Shown here: positions 14,811-23,074 of the stretch, one piece after another
Layout of the letters: each line of letters opens with the position of its first letter
How positions within the stretch are numbered: position 1 is the stretch's first letter
Assembly (NCBI RefSeq): GCF_003050935.1
Contig: NZ_QAOX01000007.1
Coordinates: forward strand, 124,001-188,000
Direction: 5' to 3'
DNA length: 64,000 bases
From: Luteibacter sp. OK325
GTDB taxonomy: Bacteria; Pseudomonadota; Gammaproteobacteria; Xanthomonadales; Rhodanobacteraceae
Position numbers and translations under genes: made by a program
Notes under the pieces: generated by a model
The model's database searches: none
Told to the model about the DNA's origin: nothing
The model's input: only the letters and a program-made list of their open reading frames with translations

Positions 14811-16868
14811 TCAGGCTGGCGACAACGTCAGTTCCGGATTGTCCCAACCTTCCTTCTTCGCAAAGCGCGCACCGTGCTTCGCTTCCAGCTTCGCCAGTCG
14901 CTCGCGCACCGCGGCGACGCCTTCGGTGCGAACGTACTGGATCGGGCCGCCACGAAACGGGGCGAAGCCCGTGCCGAAGATGACGCCGGCGTCGAGCAGG
15001 TCGGCATCGTCGACCACGCCTTCGGCGAGGCAGGCGATCGCTTCGTTCACCATCGGCAGGATCATGCGGTCCTGGATGTCGGTCGGCGGCACATAGTCGG
15101 GGTCTACTTCGGGCTTATCCGGCTTGCCTTCCTTCCACACGTACAGGCCTTCGCCGTCTTTCTTGCCGCGCTTGTTCGCGGCGATCTTTTCTTCCAGGCC
15201 GTGCGGAACTTCCAGGCCGAGGAACGGCGCGAGCTCCTTGCCGACCGACGCGCACACATCGAGGCCGACCGTATCGGCCAGTTCGATCGGGCCCATCGGC
15301 ATGCCGAATTTCTTTGCTTCGCGATCGAGCACGGGACCCGGCACGCCTTCGTTGTAGAGGCGCATCGCCTCCATCAGGTAGGGCATGAGAATGCGGTTGA
15401 CCAGGAAGCCCGGCGTGCCCTTGACCGGCACCGGCAGCTTGCCGATGGCCTTGCAGAACGCAAGCGCGCGTTTCTCAATGGCAGGATCCAGGGCATCGTG
15501 GCGCACGACTTCCACCAGAGGCATCTGCGCCACCGGATTGAAGAAGTGCAGGCCGAGGAAGCGTTGCGGTGCTTTCAGGCCCTGGCGCAGTTCGTCGAGG
15601 GGAATCGAAGAAGTGTTGCTGGCAAGGATTTCGTCCGCCTGGAACTGCGGCTCGATCGTCGCGTATAACGCGTGCTTGGCTTGCGGATTCTCGAAAATCG
15701 CTTCGATGGCGAGGTCGGCCTCGGCAATACCCTTGCCATCGACGTCGGCGTTAAGTCGGCCCATGGCCGCGTCAACCTTGGCCGGTGCCTTGAGCTTCTT
15801 TTCGAACAATGTGCGGGCGCGCGTGATCGCGGGCTCGATGAAGCGCAGCTCGCGATCCTGCAGGGTCACGTCAAAACCTTTCAGCGCGGACCACGCGGCG
15901 ATGTCGCCACCCATGGTGCCCGCACCGACGACGTGCACATGCTTGATGCCGTGGTCGGTACCGGCACCGAGTCCTTTCAGGCGTTCCTGCAGGAAGAAAA
16001 TGCGAATGAGGTTGCGCGCAGTCGGCGTGGTGGCCAGTTTCGCCACGGACTTCGCTTCGAGCTTGAGCCGCTGCTGGATGCTGGAGCCGCCGCGGGCCCA
16101 GGTATCGATCAGTGCGAACGGAGCGGGGTAGTGCTCCTTGCGTACCTTGGCCGCGGTCTGCTTGCGGACCATGGGCGCGAGGATGGCGCGCGCCGGTAGC
16201 GTGTTGGTTGCCCAGGCCTTCGCACGCTGCGCGAACGGACGCTGGTGCGGACGTTTGATGAGGTGGCGTGCTTCGGCCAGCAGTTCGTCCGCACGAGCGA
16301 GTCTGTCGACCAGGCCGACGGCCTTGGCGCGCCGGGCATTGAACGGCTTGCCGGTGAGCATGGCGGGCAGGGCATCCAGCGCGCCGATCAGGTGCGGCAG
16401 GCGGGCGGTACCACCCCAGCCCGGATGGATGCCGAGCATCACCTCAGGCAGGCCGATCTTCGTTGCGTCGTCGTCCACGGCGATGCGCTGGCGACAGGCG
16501 AGGGCGAGTTCCGTGCCGCCGCCCATGCAGGCGCCATGGATCGCGGCCACCGTGGGGCAGGACAGCCTGGCGAGGTTCTCGAACACGCGCTGGCCGTTCT
16601 CGATGTTGGCGAGGACGGTGCCGGTCTGGGCATATTCGACGAACTCGCGGATATCGGCGCCCACGGCGAAGCCCGAAGGCTTGGCCGAGTGGATGACGAC
16701 CCCTCGTGGATTTTCGATGGCCAGGCGCTCGACGATCGTATCGAGTTCGTCGAGCACCTCGCGCGACAGCGCGTTGGCGCTTGCGCCCTCGCGATCGAAA
16801 GTGAGCACGACGATGCCGTCGTCGCCCACGTTGGTCTTCCAGTGCTTGAATCGGAGTCCTTCGAACAT
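14811..16868 (-). CDS. FadJ/FadB-type enoyl-CoA hydratase / 3-hydroxyacyl-CoA dehydrogenase
   Basis: This 685-residue bifunctional beta-oxidation enzyme has an N-terminal crotonase domain with the oxyanion-hole stretches FAVGADIREFVEYA and HGACMGGGTELALACR, and catalytic Glu context IGLPEVMLGIHPGWGGTARLP. A central linker leads to the NAD-binding 3HCDH domain (VHVVGAGTMGGDIAAWSA, DLAIEAIFENPQAKHALYA, LGLHFFNPVAQMPLVEVV). The C-terminal 3HCDH domain contains PGFLVNRILMPYLMEA and FGTGFAPFRGGPIQY. It converts enoyl-CoA to 3-ketoacyl-CoA. No thiolase gene is adjacent here, unlike fadBA operons. The ATG at 16868 gives the standard length, though its ribosome site is weak. Confidence 0.94.
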   Translation of the reverse strand: MFEGLRFKHWKTNVGDDGIVVLTFDREGASANALSREVLDELDTIVERLAIENPRGVVIHSAKPSGFAVGADIREFVEYAQTGTVLANIENGQRVFENLARLSCPTVAAIHGACMGGGTELALACRQRIAVDDDATKIGLPEVMLGIHPGWGGTARLPHLIGALDALPAMLTGKPFNARRAKAVGLVDRLARADELLAEARHLIKRPHQRPFAQRAKAWATNTLPARAILAPMVRKQTAAKVRKEHYPAPFALIDTWARGGSSIQQRLKLEAKSVAKLATTPTARNLIRIFFLQERLKGLGAGTDHGIKHVHVVGAGTMGGDIAAWSALKGFDVTLQDRELRFIEPAITRARTLFEKKLKAPAKVDAAMGRLNADVDGKGIAEADLAIEAIFENPQAKHALYATIEPQFQADEILASNTSSIPLDELRQGLKAPQRFLGLHFFNPVAQMPLVEVVRHDALDPAIEKRALAFCKAIGKLPVPVKGTPGFLVNRILMPYLMEAMRLYNEGVPGPVLDREAKKFGMPMGPIELADTVGLDVCASVGKELAPFLGLEVPHGLEEKIAANKRGKKDGEGLYVWKEGKPDKPEVDPDYVPPTDIQDRMILPMVNEAIACLAEGVVDDADLLDAGVIFGTGFAPFRGGPIQYVRTEGVAAVRERLAKLEAKHGARFAKKEGWDNPELTLSPA

Positions 16869-17016
16869 GGCAGAGGTCGTACGCTGGCGAATGAGCGCAT
16901 CACCATACCTTCCTGTCGGGCCGAATGCGAGATACCCCCGCGTATGGTGTGCCATCCCTAGCGTACGCCCCCGTATTGGGCCGATACTTCGCGCCACTGC
17001 CGCCGATGTGTCGCCC

Positions 17017-17499
17017 ATGCCCGCCGACTCCCATGTAGGAACCGATGTTTTCGACCGCATTCTGTCTGCGTCGGGACCCTTGGTCGCTTTGCAGACCGGC
17101 GATACCAACCAGCTGATCGACCAGTTCCGCCTGGTCGCGCGGCGGACGGGGCAAGCGGTGTACCTGTGGCGCCATGCCGAGGGCCTGGCCAGCCTTCGCG
17201 ATGCACAGATGCGCGTGCCGGGCTGTACTCGGTTGGGTGACGCCTTGCGCTATATCTCGCAGAGCCTGCATTTCGGCGTGTACCTGCTGGACATGCCGCC
17301 GGGGCCGCCGAGCGCCACCGACGGTGCACTTTTACGGCAACTGTCGCGGACTCAGACGGGCCATGTGCGCCGGGTGGTGCTGATCGGCGCCAGCCCCAGC
17401 CTGCTGGCAACCTTCGAGGACGATATCGTCCGGGTCGACGCCGACTGGCATGCCCGTTCCGCGGCGCCGCGCCTGCGCGACGGCCGGTGGATCGTTTGA
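17017..17499 (+). CDS. Hypothetical protein, Ycf46 N-terminal-like, upstream of GGDEF-EAL gene
   Basis: A 160-residue protein I do not recognise firmly. The segment SGPLVALQTGDTNQLIDQFR, followed by LVARRTGQAVYLWRHAEGL, resembles the non-catalytic N-terminal domain of Ycf46-type AAA proteins (pattern PLI-x-L-x-T-x-E, then VYxW). It ends in a Rossmann-like strand VRRVVLIGASPSLL without any ATPase motif. It may be a stand-alone sensor or adaptor domain. It ends 8 nt before the c-di-GMP protein on the same strand, so the two are probably functionally linked. The start choice (ATG 17017) is tentative because the frame is open further upstream. Confidence 0.55.
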   Translation: MPADSHVGTDVFDRILSASGPLVALQTGDTNQLIDQFRLVARRTGQAVYLWRHAEGLASLRDAQMRVPGCTRLGDALRYISQSLHFGVYLLDMPPGPPSATDGALLRQLSRTQTGHVRRVVLIGASPSLLATFEDDIVRVDADWHARSAAPRLRDGRWIV

Positions 17500-17507
17500 G
17501 CGCGCGC

Positions 17508-20042
17508 ATGTCCACGTCCGAGCCGACCGGTATCCTCATCTTCACGCCGCGCCGCGATGTGCGTCGCGCGGTGTTCGACGCACTCGACGCGGATGGCGAC
17601 TTCGTTCTCCTTAGCGCGCGCGATGCCACGCAGCTGGAAACCCTGCTGGCCGATGCCCCGCCGCTGCATGTCGCCGTCATCGGTGCGGACGGTACGGCCG
17701 ACATGGTCCAGGGCCTGCGTATCCTCCGTGGCTCGACCGCTTATTCACAGCTGCCCGTGGTTTATGTCGTTGGCGACGAGCCACCCGGCGTCGCCCCGGA
17801 AGACAGCGCCGACTGGCTGCGCGAAGGAGCTATCGCGGCGGAGCTTGCCCAGCGCGTACGCGCCGCGATGGGTAGCGACGCAGCGGTCGCCGCCAGTGAG
17901 CCGACCGGCCTGGATTATCGGTTCGCCTTCGACGCAGGCGCGGCCTGGGTGGTCGCATCCACGCCGGATGGCTGCGTCATCGAAAGCGGTGCCGCGATGA
18001 ATCGACTGATGAAGGGCGACGGTCCCGTACAGGGCCGTCTGCTCGCCGACCTTTTCAAGATCGAAAGTGGCGCCATGTGGCCGGTGCCCGACAGCGACGG
18101 CGTGGCTTGCACCTTGCGGCGCCTCGACGGTGCGGATGTGTCCGGCGAGATCGATGTGCGTCACCTCACCGATCGCGGCGCCCATCGAATCGCCGTGGCC
18201 TTTCGCGACCTCCGTGCCGTTGACATGGCGGGGCGAGCGCTCTCGCTGCTCTCCGTGCTCGATGCCTGTCCCAGCGACGACGAAGGCATGGGCGAAGCGG
18301 CCGCGATGCTCGCCGATGCGCTCGAACTGGACGTGGTCGCCGTGTGGTCGGCACTGCCGGAAAGCGAGTTCGGGCCGGAGGTGCTCACGCGTATCTGGAA
18401 CGGCCCGGGCCTGGTCGAATGGCCTGAAGCGAACGACCTTCCGCTCCTGAAGATCTGCCTGGGTGGTGAAACGCTTTCGCATCTTGGCGAGGGCAACGGT
18501 GCGCCCGCTGCGGATCCCCTGGTCGAAGCGCTGGGCCTGCGTTCGTACGCCTTCCTGCCACTGCTTGACGAGCGCCGCAATGTGCTCGGCGCGCTGCTGG
18601 CAGGGCGTCGCCGTCTGGCCAGTGACGCCCGGGTGCTCGAGCCTGCCTTGCGCGCGGCAGCCGCGCGTTTCGCTTCGGCGCTCGAGCTGCGACGGGCACG
18701 CGACCAGGGGCGCGCCCGTGGCCTGGTCGATGCGCTCACGAACCTGCCCAATCGACTTCTGTTCAACGACCGCCTGGACACCACGATCCGCGAGGCCGAG
18801 CGCACGGGCGAGTGCTTCGCCACGTTGCTCGTCGACCTCGATCGTTTCAAGGGCATCAACGACACGCTCGGGCATGCCGTGGGCGACCAGGTGCTGACCG
18901 CGGTGGCGAAGCGGTTGCGCGCCAGCGTGCGAGCGTCCGACACGGTCGCGCGTTACGCCGGTGACGAGTTCACGATGATCCTGCGTCACATCATCAAGCG
19001 CGACGACGTGCTGCGGATCGCCGAGAAAGTCGTGCAGGCGATGGAGATTCCACTCGGCCTCGACGACGGCTCGGAGCTACAGGCCACGGTATCGGTGGGT
19101 ATTTCCTTCTTCCCCGACGATGCGACGGAGGGCGAACTGCTGCTCCGGCATGCCGACGAAGCGATGTACGGGGCGAAGAGCCTGGGCCGGAACAACTACC
19201 AGATATACGCCGCGAACCCGGATGCCTCGCAGCAACAGCATGTCGCGTTGAAGGCACGCCTGCGCCACGCGGTGAAGAACGACGAGCTGCGTGTCTTCTA
19301 CCAGCCCCAGGTCAATGCCATCACCGAAGATATCGTCGGTATGGAAGCCCTGGTGCGCTGGGAGCATCCCGAGCTGGGCATGATCAGTCCGGCCTTCTTC
19401 ATCCCGCTGGCCGAGGCCAGTGGCCTCATCGTGCCGATCGGTGAGTGGGTGCTGCGCACCGCCTGCGCGCAGGCGAAGGCTTGGGAAGACACCTACGGCC
19501 TGGGCCTGCGCCTGGGCGTAAACCTTTCCGCGGTGCAGCTCATGCAGCAGAACCTGGCCGAAGTGGTGACCAGTGCCTTGACCGACACCGGGCTCAATCC
19601 GGACAGCCTCGAGCTCGAAGTGACCGAGAGCATCAGCGTGAAGACCGTGCCGCACCTGGTCGAGACACTCGATGCGCTGAACGCGATGGGTTGCCACATC
19701 GCCATCGACGACTTCGGCACGGGCGCCGCTTCACTGGACTATCTGCGTCGCCTGCCGGCCGACCGGATCAAGATCGACCAGAGCTTCGTACGCAACATCG
19801 GCGTCGATCCGGACGATGAAGCCATTGTCCGCGCGACGATCGACATGGCCCACCGGCTCAAGCGCGGCGTGGTGGCCGAGGGCGTGGAGATCGAACAGCA
19901 CCTGCACTTTCTCCGCGCCAACGGCTGCGACGAGCTGCAGGGCTACCTGTTCTGCCGCCCGCTACCCGTGGTCGCCTTCGACAAGCTGCTGGCCGAGCGC
20001 GAGCGGGTGATCACGGAAGGCAGGACGCCGGTCAGCGCCTGA
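17508..20042 (+). CDS. GGDEF-EAL c-di-GMP signalling protein with N-terminal sensor
   Basis: An 844-residue cytoplasmic protein with no membrane span. A divergent receiver-like N-terminus (TGILIFTPRRDVRRAVFDAL) and a GAF-like middle region (about 255-400) precede a GGDEF domain and a full EAL domain. The active-site loop reads RYAGDEF (about 484), an AGDEF variant, with an inhibitory I-site RASD five residues upstream. EAL motifs are complete: MEALVRWEHP, the metal ligands in LELEVTESIS, IAIDDFGTGAASLDYLRRL, and DRIKIDQSFV, followed by VVAEGVE. It is probably a phosphodiesterase with a regulatory or weakly active cyclase domain. The ATG at 17508 follows the small hypothetical gene. Confidence 0.92.
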   Translation: MSTSEPTGILIFTPRRDVRRAVFDALDADGDFVLLSARDATQLETLLADAPPLHVAVIGADGTADMVQGLRILRGSTAYSQLPVVYVVGDEPPGVAPEDSADWLREGAIAAELAQRVRAAMGSDAAVAASEPTGLDYRFAFDAGAAWVVASTPDGCVIESGAAMNRLMKGDGPVQGRLLADLFKIESGAMWPVPDSDGVACTLRRLDGADVSGEIDVRHLTDRGAHRIAVAFRDLRAVDMAGRALSLLSVLDACPSDDEGMGEAAAMLADALELDVVAVWSALPESEFGPEVLTRIWNGPGLVEWPEANDLPLLKICLGGETLSHLGEGNGAPAADPLVEALGLRSYAFLPLLDERRNVLGALLAGRRRLASDARVLEPALRAAAARFASALELRRARDQGRARGLVDALTNLPNRLLFNDRLDTTIREAERTGECFATLLVDLDRFKGINDTLGHAVGDQVLTAVAKRLRASVRASDTVARYAGDEFTMILRHIIKRDDVLRIAEKVVQAMEIPLGLDDGSELQATVSVGISFFPDDATEGELLLRHADEAMYGAKSLGRNNYQIYAANPDASQQQHVALKARLRHAVKNDELRVFYQPQVNAITEDIVGMEALVRWEHPELGMISPAFFIPLAEASGLIVPIGEWVLRTACAQAKAWEDTYGLGLRLGVNLSAVQLMQQNLAEVVTSALTDTGLNPDSLELEVTESISVKTVPHLVETLDALNAMGCHIAIDDFGTGAASLDYLRRLPADRIKIDQSFVRNIGVDPDDEAIVRATIDMAHRLKRGVVAEGVEIEQHLHFLRANGCDELQGYLFCRPLPVVAFDKLLAERERVITEGRTPVSA

Positions 20043-20115
20043 CCTGGCCGGGTCCAACTTGAGGTTCAGGCCGGTATGCGCATATTTTGACGGGATGACC
20101 TTTGGACCTGGCAGT

Positions 20116-20142
20116 GAACTTGCTCGGTCCAGGCTTGTCTCA
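20116..20142 (+). promoter_or_regulatory. Sigma-E-type autoregulatory promoter of rpoE
   Basis: GAACTT (20116-20121), a 16-nt spacer and TCTCA (20138-20142) lie 45 nt before the rpoE start codon. This fits the GAACTT-N16-TCTGA-type consensus of RpoE/AlgU sigma factors, which usually transcribe their own operon. Confidence 0.75.
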
Positions 20143-20187
20143 GCTGCGCCCGCGACTGGCCCCGAATGATGTGAGGAGACGGCCCGG

Positions 20188-20784
20188 ATGGGCGAAAACG
20201 AACTGGATCAAGCACTTGTCGAACGTGTGCAGCAAGGAGACCGCCGCGCGTTCGACCTGCTTGTGCGGAAATACCGGCACAAGGTCATCGCGTTGATCTC
20301 TCGCTACGTGCACGACTGGACCGAATGCGAGGACATTGCCCAGGAGGCGTTCGTGCGCGCATGGCGTGCGCTCGGCTCGTTCCGTGGGGAAAGCGCTTTC
20401 TACACGTGGCTCTACAAGATCGCCGTGAATACGGCGAAAAACCACCTGGTAGCCATGGGCCGCCGTCCGCCCACCGGCGATATCGACGTGGACGACGCGG
20501 TTTACGTGCCCGGCGCCACGCGTATGCACGACGGCGCGACGCCGGAACGCGAGCTGATGCGGGAACAGGTGGAACAAACGGTGTTTTCCACTGTCCAAGC
20601 GTTGCCTGAGGAACTTCGGGTCGCGATTACCCTGCGTGAGGTGGACGGCAAGAGTTATGACGAAATCGCCGCCATCATGAACTGTCCCATCGGTACCGTT
20701 CGCTCGCGTATCTTCAGGGCTCGTGAAGCCATCGACGAAAAACTGCGGCCGCTTCTTTCCGACCGCGAGGATCACAATCCATGA
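20188..20784 (+). CDS. rpoE: RNA polymerase sigma factor RpoE/AlgU
   Basis: A 198-residue ECF sigma factor. Region 2 contains FDLLVRKYRHKVIALISRYV and the conserved DIAQEAFVRAWRAL followed by FYTWLYKIAVNTAKNHL. Region 4 has LPEELRVAITLREVDGKSYD, followed by EIAAIMNCPIGTVRSRIFRAR. This is the RpoE/AlgU subgroup that responds to cell-envelope stress. The ATG follows GAGGAG. It overlaps the anti-sigma gene by 4 nt (ATGA), giving coupled synthesis. It controls its own operon through the promoter just upstream and probably the FKBP gene at 11507. Confidence 0.97.
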   Translation: MGENELDQALVERVQQGDRRAFDLLVRKYRHKVIALISRYVHDWTECEDIAQEAFVRAWRALGSFRGESAFYTWLYKIAVNTAKNHLVAMGRRPPTGDIDVDDAVYVPGATRMHDGATPERELMREQVEQTVFSTVQALPEELRVAITLREVDGKSYDEIAAIMNCPIGTVRSRIFRAREAIDEKLRPLLSDREDHNP

Positions 20785-21440
20785 GTGAAGCCAATCGGGA
20801 AATTCTCTCCGCCGGCATGGACGGAGAGCTGTCACGGGAGGAAATCCGCTTCCTGTTGCGTCGTCTCGAGGCCGATCAGGGCCTGGCCGACGTCTGGTCG
20901 CGCTATCACGCGGGTCGCGATGGGTTGCGCCACGAGGCGATGCCGCCGGTATCCCATGATTTCGTCGACCGGGTCATGGCGGCGATCGAGGCCGAAGCCA
21001 ACGTGTCGGCGGTCGCGGGCATCGCACCGCGTCGCCGCTGGTTGCACTGGTCCGCAGGCGGCGCTATTGCCGCCAGCGTGGCTGTCGCCGCCCTGATGCT
21101 CTCGCAGCCGGCGGGCAACCGCTCCGTAGCCTCACCCGAAATCGTTCGCCAGGCGGCGGTCTCCGGTGATGTCCAGGTGGCGGACGCTACGCCCGAACCC
21201 GCCGCCGCGCCGGTCGCGCCGCAGTGGCTCACCGGTAGCAACATGGCGTCCCAGTTCACCCAGAAGGCGGCGTTCGACAGTTCAAGCGAGGGCGGTGCGA
21301 CCTACCTGCCGCGTTCGACGCCGTACCAGATCCACCGTGCCCGGGCCGCGGATGCCCCGGAAGGCAATGGCTACATGCTACTGACCCGTCCCGACGGCAG
21401 TCGTTATGTCCAGCCGGTTGCCGCGCCGCAGGCTCGCTGA
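20781..21440 (+). CDS. rseA: Anti-sigma-E factor, RseA/MucA-like
   Basis: A 219-residue single-pass inner membrane protein. Its cytoplasmic N-terminal domain (residues 1-86, with EILSAGMDGELSREEIRFLL and DVWSRYHAGRDGLR) binds and inhibits RpoE. One membrane span lies at about 89-107 (WSAGGAIAASVAVAALML). The periplasmic part is Ala/Pro-rich and ends with a conserved GYMLLTRPDGSRYV motif seen in MucA relatives. Stress-activated proteolysis would release the sigma factor. It is translationally coupled to rpoE and followed after 118 nt by the MucD protease; no RseB/MucB gene lies between. Confidence 0.9.
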   Translation: MSEANREILSAGMDGELSREEIRFLLRRLEADQGLADVWSRYHAGRDGLRHEAMPPVSHDFVDRVMAAIEAEANVSAVAGIAPRRRWLHWSAGGAIAASVAVAALMLSQPAGNRSVASPEIVRQAAVSGDVQVADATPEPAAAPVAPQWLTGSNMASQFTQKAAFDSSSEGGATYLPRSTPYQIHRARAADAPEGNGYMLLTRPDGSRYVQPVAAPQAR

Positions 21441-21558
21441 GCCGCGGCGCCACTGTGGCGCGCCGAACGTCCCCGGCGCGCCCGCTCCCTTATTTGTAAC
21501 CACTCGTGCGGTCGCCTCGACGCACGGGCAGCCGTGACTTTGACAAGGAGGAAAGAAG

Positions 21559-22977
21559 ATGGGTTGGTTATATGCACGCGCCCTGCTGGGTGGCGCACTC
21601 GTATTGGGCACGGCCGGTGTACAGGCACAGAGCCTGCCGGATTTCACTGCTGTCGTGGAAAAGAACGCTCCCGCGGTCGTCCACGTCGAGGCGAAGACGA
21701 CGGGGGCACACAAGAAAGCGAAAGGCGGTTCCGCCGATACGCAGGACGATCAGGAAGAACTGCTGCGCCGCTTCTTCGGTATGCCGGGCGCTCCCACCCA
21801 ACCGCGAGAGCAGACTTCGCTGGGTTCGGGTTTCATTATTTCAGCCGATGGTTACATCCTCACCAACGATCATGTCGTCGATGATGCCGACGAGGTCAAG
21901 GTGCGCCTGCAGGATCGTCGCAGCTTCACTGCCAAGGTCGTTGGCAAGGATCCGCAGTACGACATCGCCTTGCTGAAAATCGATGCCGGTTCCTTGCCGG
22001 CTGTCAGCATCGGCGACTCGCGCAGCGTGAAGCGCGGCCAATGGGCCCTGGCGATCGGTTCACCGTTCGGCCTCGATGCCACCGTTACGCACGGCATCAT
22101 CAGCGCAGTGGGCCGCAACCTCGGTAGCAGCGACCAGCCCTATACCTCCTTCATCCAGACCGACGTACCGATCAATCGTGGCAATTCCGGCGGTCCGTTG
22201 TTCAACCTGCAGGGTCAGGTGATCGGCGTGAACTCGCAGATCTACTCCACCTCCGGCGGCTATCAGGGACTTTCATTCTCCATTCCCATCGACGTGGCGA
22301 TGAACGTCGTCGGGCAGATCAAGGAGAAAGGCTATGTCTCGCGCGGCATGCTCGGCGTCACGGTGCAGCCCGTGGACCCGTTCGTGAAGAACCTCGCGTT
22401 GGCGGACTCCAACGGCGCCCTTGTCGCGCAGGTCACCCCCGGTAGTGGTGCCGACAAGGCGGGCCTGAAGCAGGGCGATGTAATCCTTTCCTTCAATGGC
22501 ACGCCGATCACCCAGGCACCGGACCTGCCGCCCCTGGTCGGCATCACCCGGCCTGGCTCGATCGCGAAGGTCGAGTTCCTTCGCGATCACAAGAAGCAGG
22601 CGGTCGAGGTCAAGGTCGGCGAACTGCCGCGGGACAAGGCAGCCCTCGCCTCGGCGGCGACGGGTGAAGGGGCGGGTGGTGGATCGGAGGCTGCACTGGG
22701 TCTCGCCGTGCAGGACATCGACGCGTCGACGCGGTCCGAGCTGGGCCTCAAGGCCGGCGAAGGCGTCGTGGTGAGCCGGGTTTCCGGGGCGGCCGCGTCC
22801 ACCGCCGGACTTCAGGCGGGTGACGTCATCCTCATGGTCAACCAGAAGCGTGTTGGCAACGCCACGGCCTTCCGCGACGCGGCCAGGGGGATCAAGTCCG
22901 GGGATACCGCCATGCTCCTGGTCCGGCGCGACGACTCGACGCGATTCGTCGGGCTGACGGTCCCCAGCGATCGCTGA
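21559..22977 (+). CDS. mucD: Periplasmic serine protease, MucD/DegQ family
   Basis: A 472-residue HtrA-type protease with a signal peptide (ARALLGGALVLGTAGVQA), a trypsin-like domain and two PDZ domains. The catalytic triad is visible: His in YILTNDHVVDDADEV, Asp in YDIALLKI and Ser in NRGNSGGPLFN. PDZ1 starts near GMLGVTVQPVDPF and PDZ2 near ALGLAVQDIDAS, each with a GLKQGDVILSFNG or GLQAGDVILMVNQ loop. It degrades misfolded periplasmic proteins and, in pseudomonads, restrains AlgU activation. An exceptionally strong ribosome site (AAGGAGGAAAGAAG) precedes the ATG. It forms a functional unit with rpoE-rseA. Confidence 0.96.
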   Translation: MGWLYARALLGGALVLGTAGVQAQSLPDFTAVVEKNAPAVVHVEAKTTGAHKKAKGGSADTQDDQEELLRRFFGMPGAPTQPREQTSLGSGFIISADGYILTNDHVVDDADEVKVRLQDRRSFTAKVVGKDPQYDIALLKIDAGSLPAVSIGDSRSVKRGQWALAIGSPFGLDATVTHGIISAVGRNLGSSDQPYTSFIQTDVPINRGNSGGPLFNLQGQVIGVNSQIYSTSGGYQGLSFSIPIDVAMNVVGQIKEKGYVSRGMLGVTVQPVDPFVKNLALADSNGALVAQVTPGSGADKAGLKQGDVILSFNGTPITQAPDLPPLVGITRPGSIAKVEFLRDHKKQAVEVKVGELPRDKAALASAATGEGAGGGSEAALGLAVQDIDASTRSELGLKAGEGVVVSRVSGAAASTAGLQAGDVILMVNQKRVGNATAFRDAARGIKSGDTAMLLVRRDDSTRFVGLTVPSDR

Positions 22978-23074
22978 AGCACTTCCATGCGATAATGCTT
23001 GATTCGCGCTGGCCCTGAGGGCTGGCGCGCGTCGTTCGCGCCGCGAGCGATGGTGAACGTGACCACGGCGCTCC

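Noticed and set aside
21447-21461. Hairpin GCGCCAC/GTGGCGC between rseA and mucD as a terminator
   Set aside because: The loop is one base and no T-run follows, so it is not a convincing terminator; mucD may still be co-transcribed.
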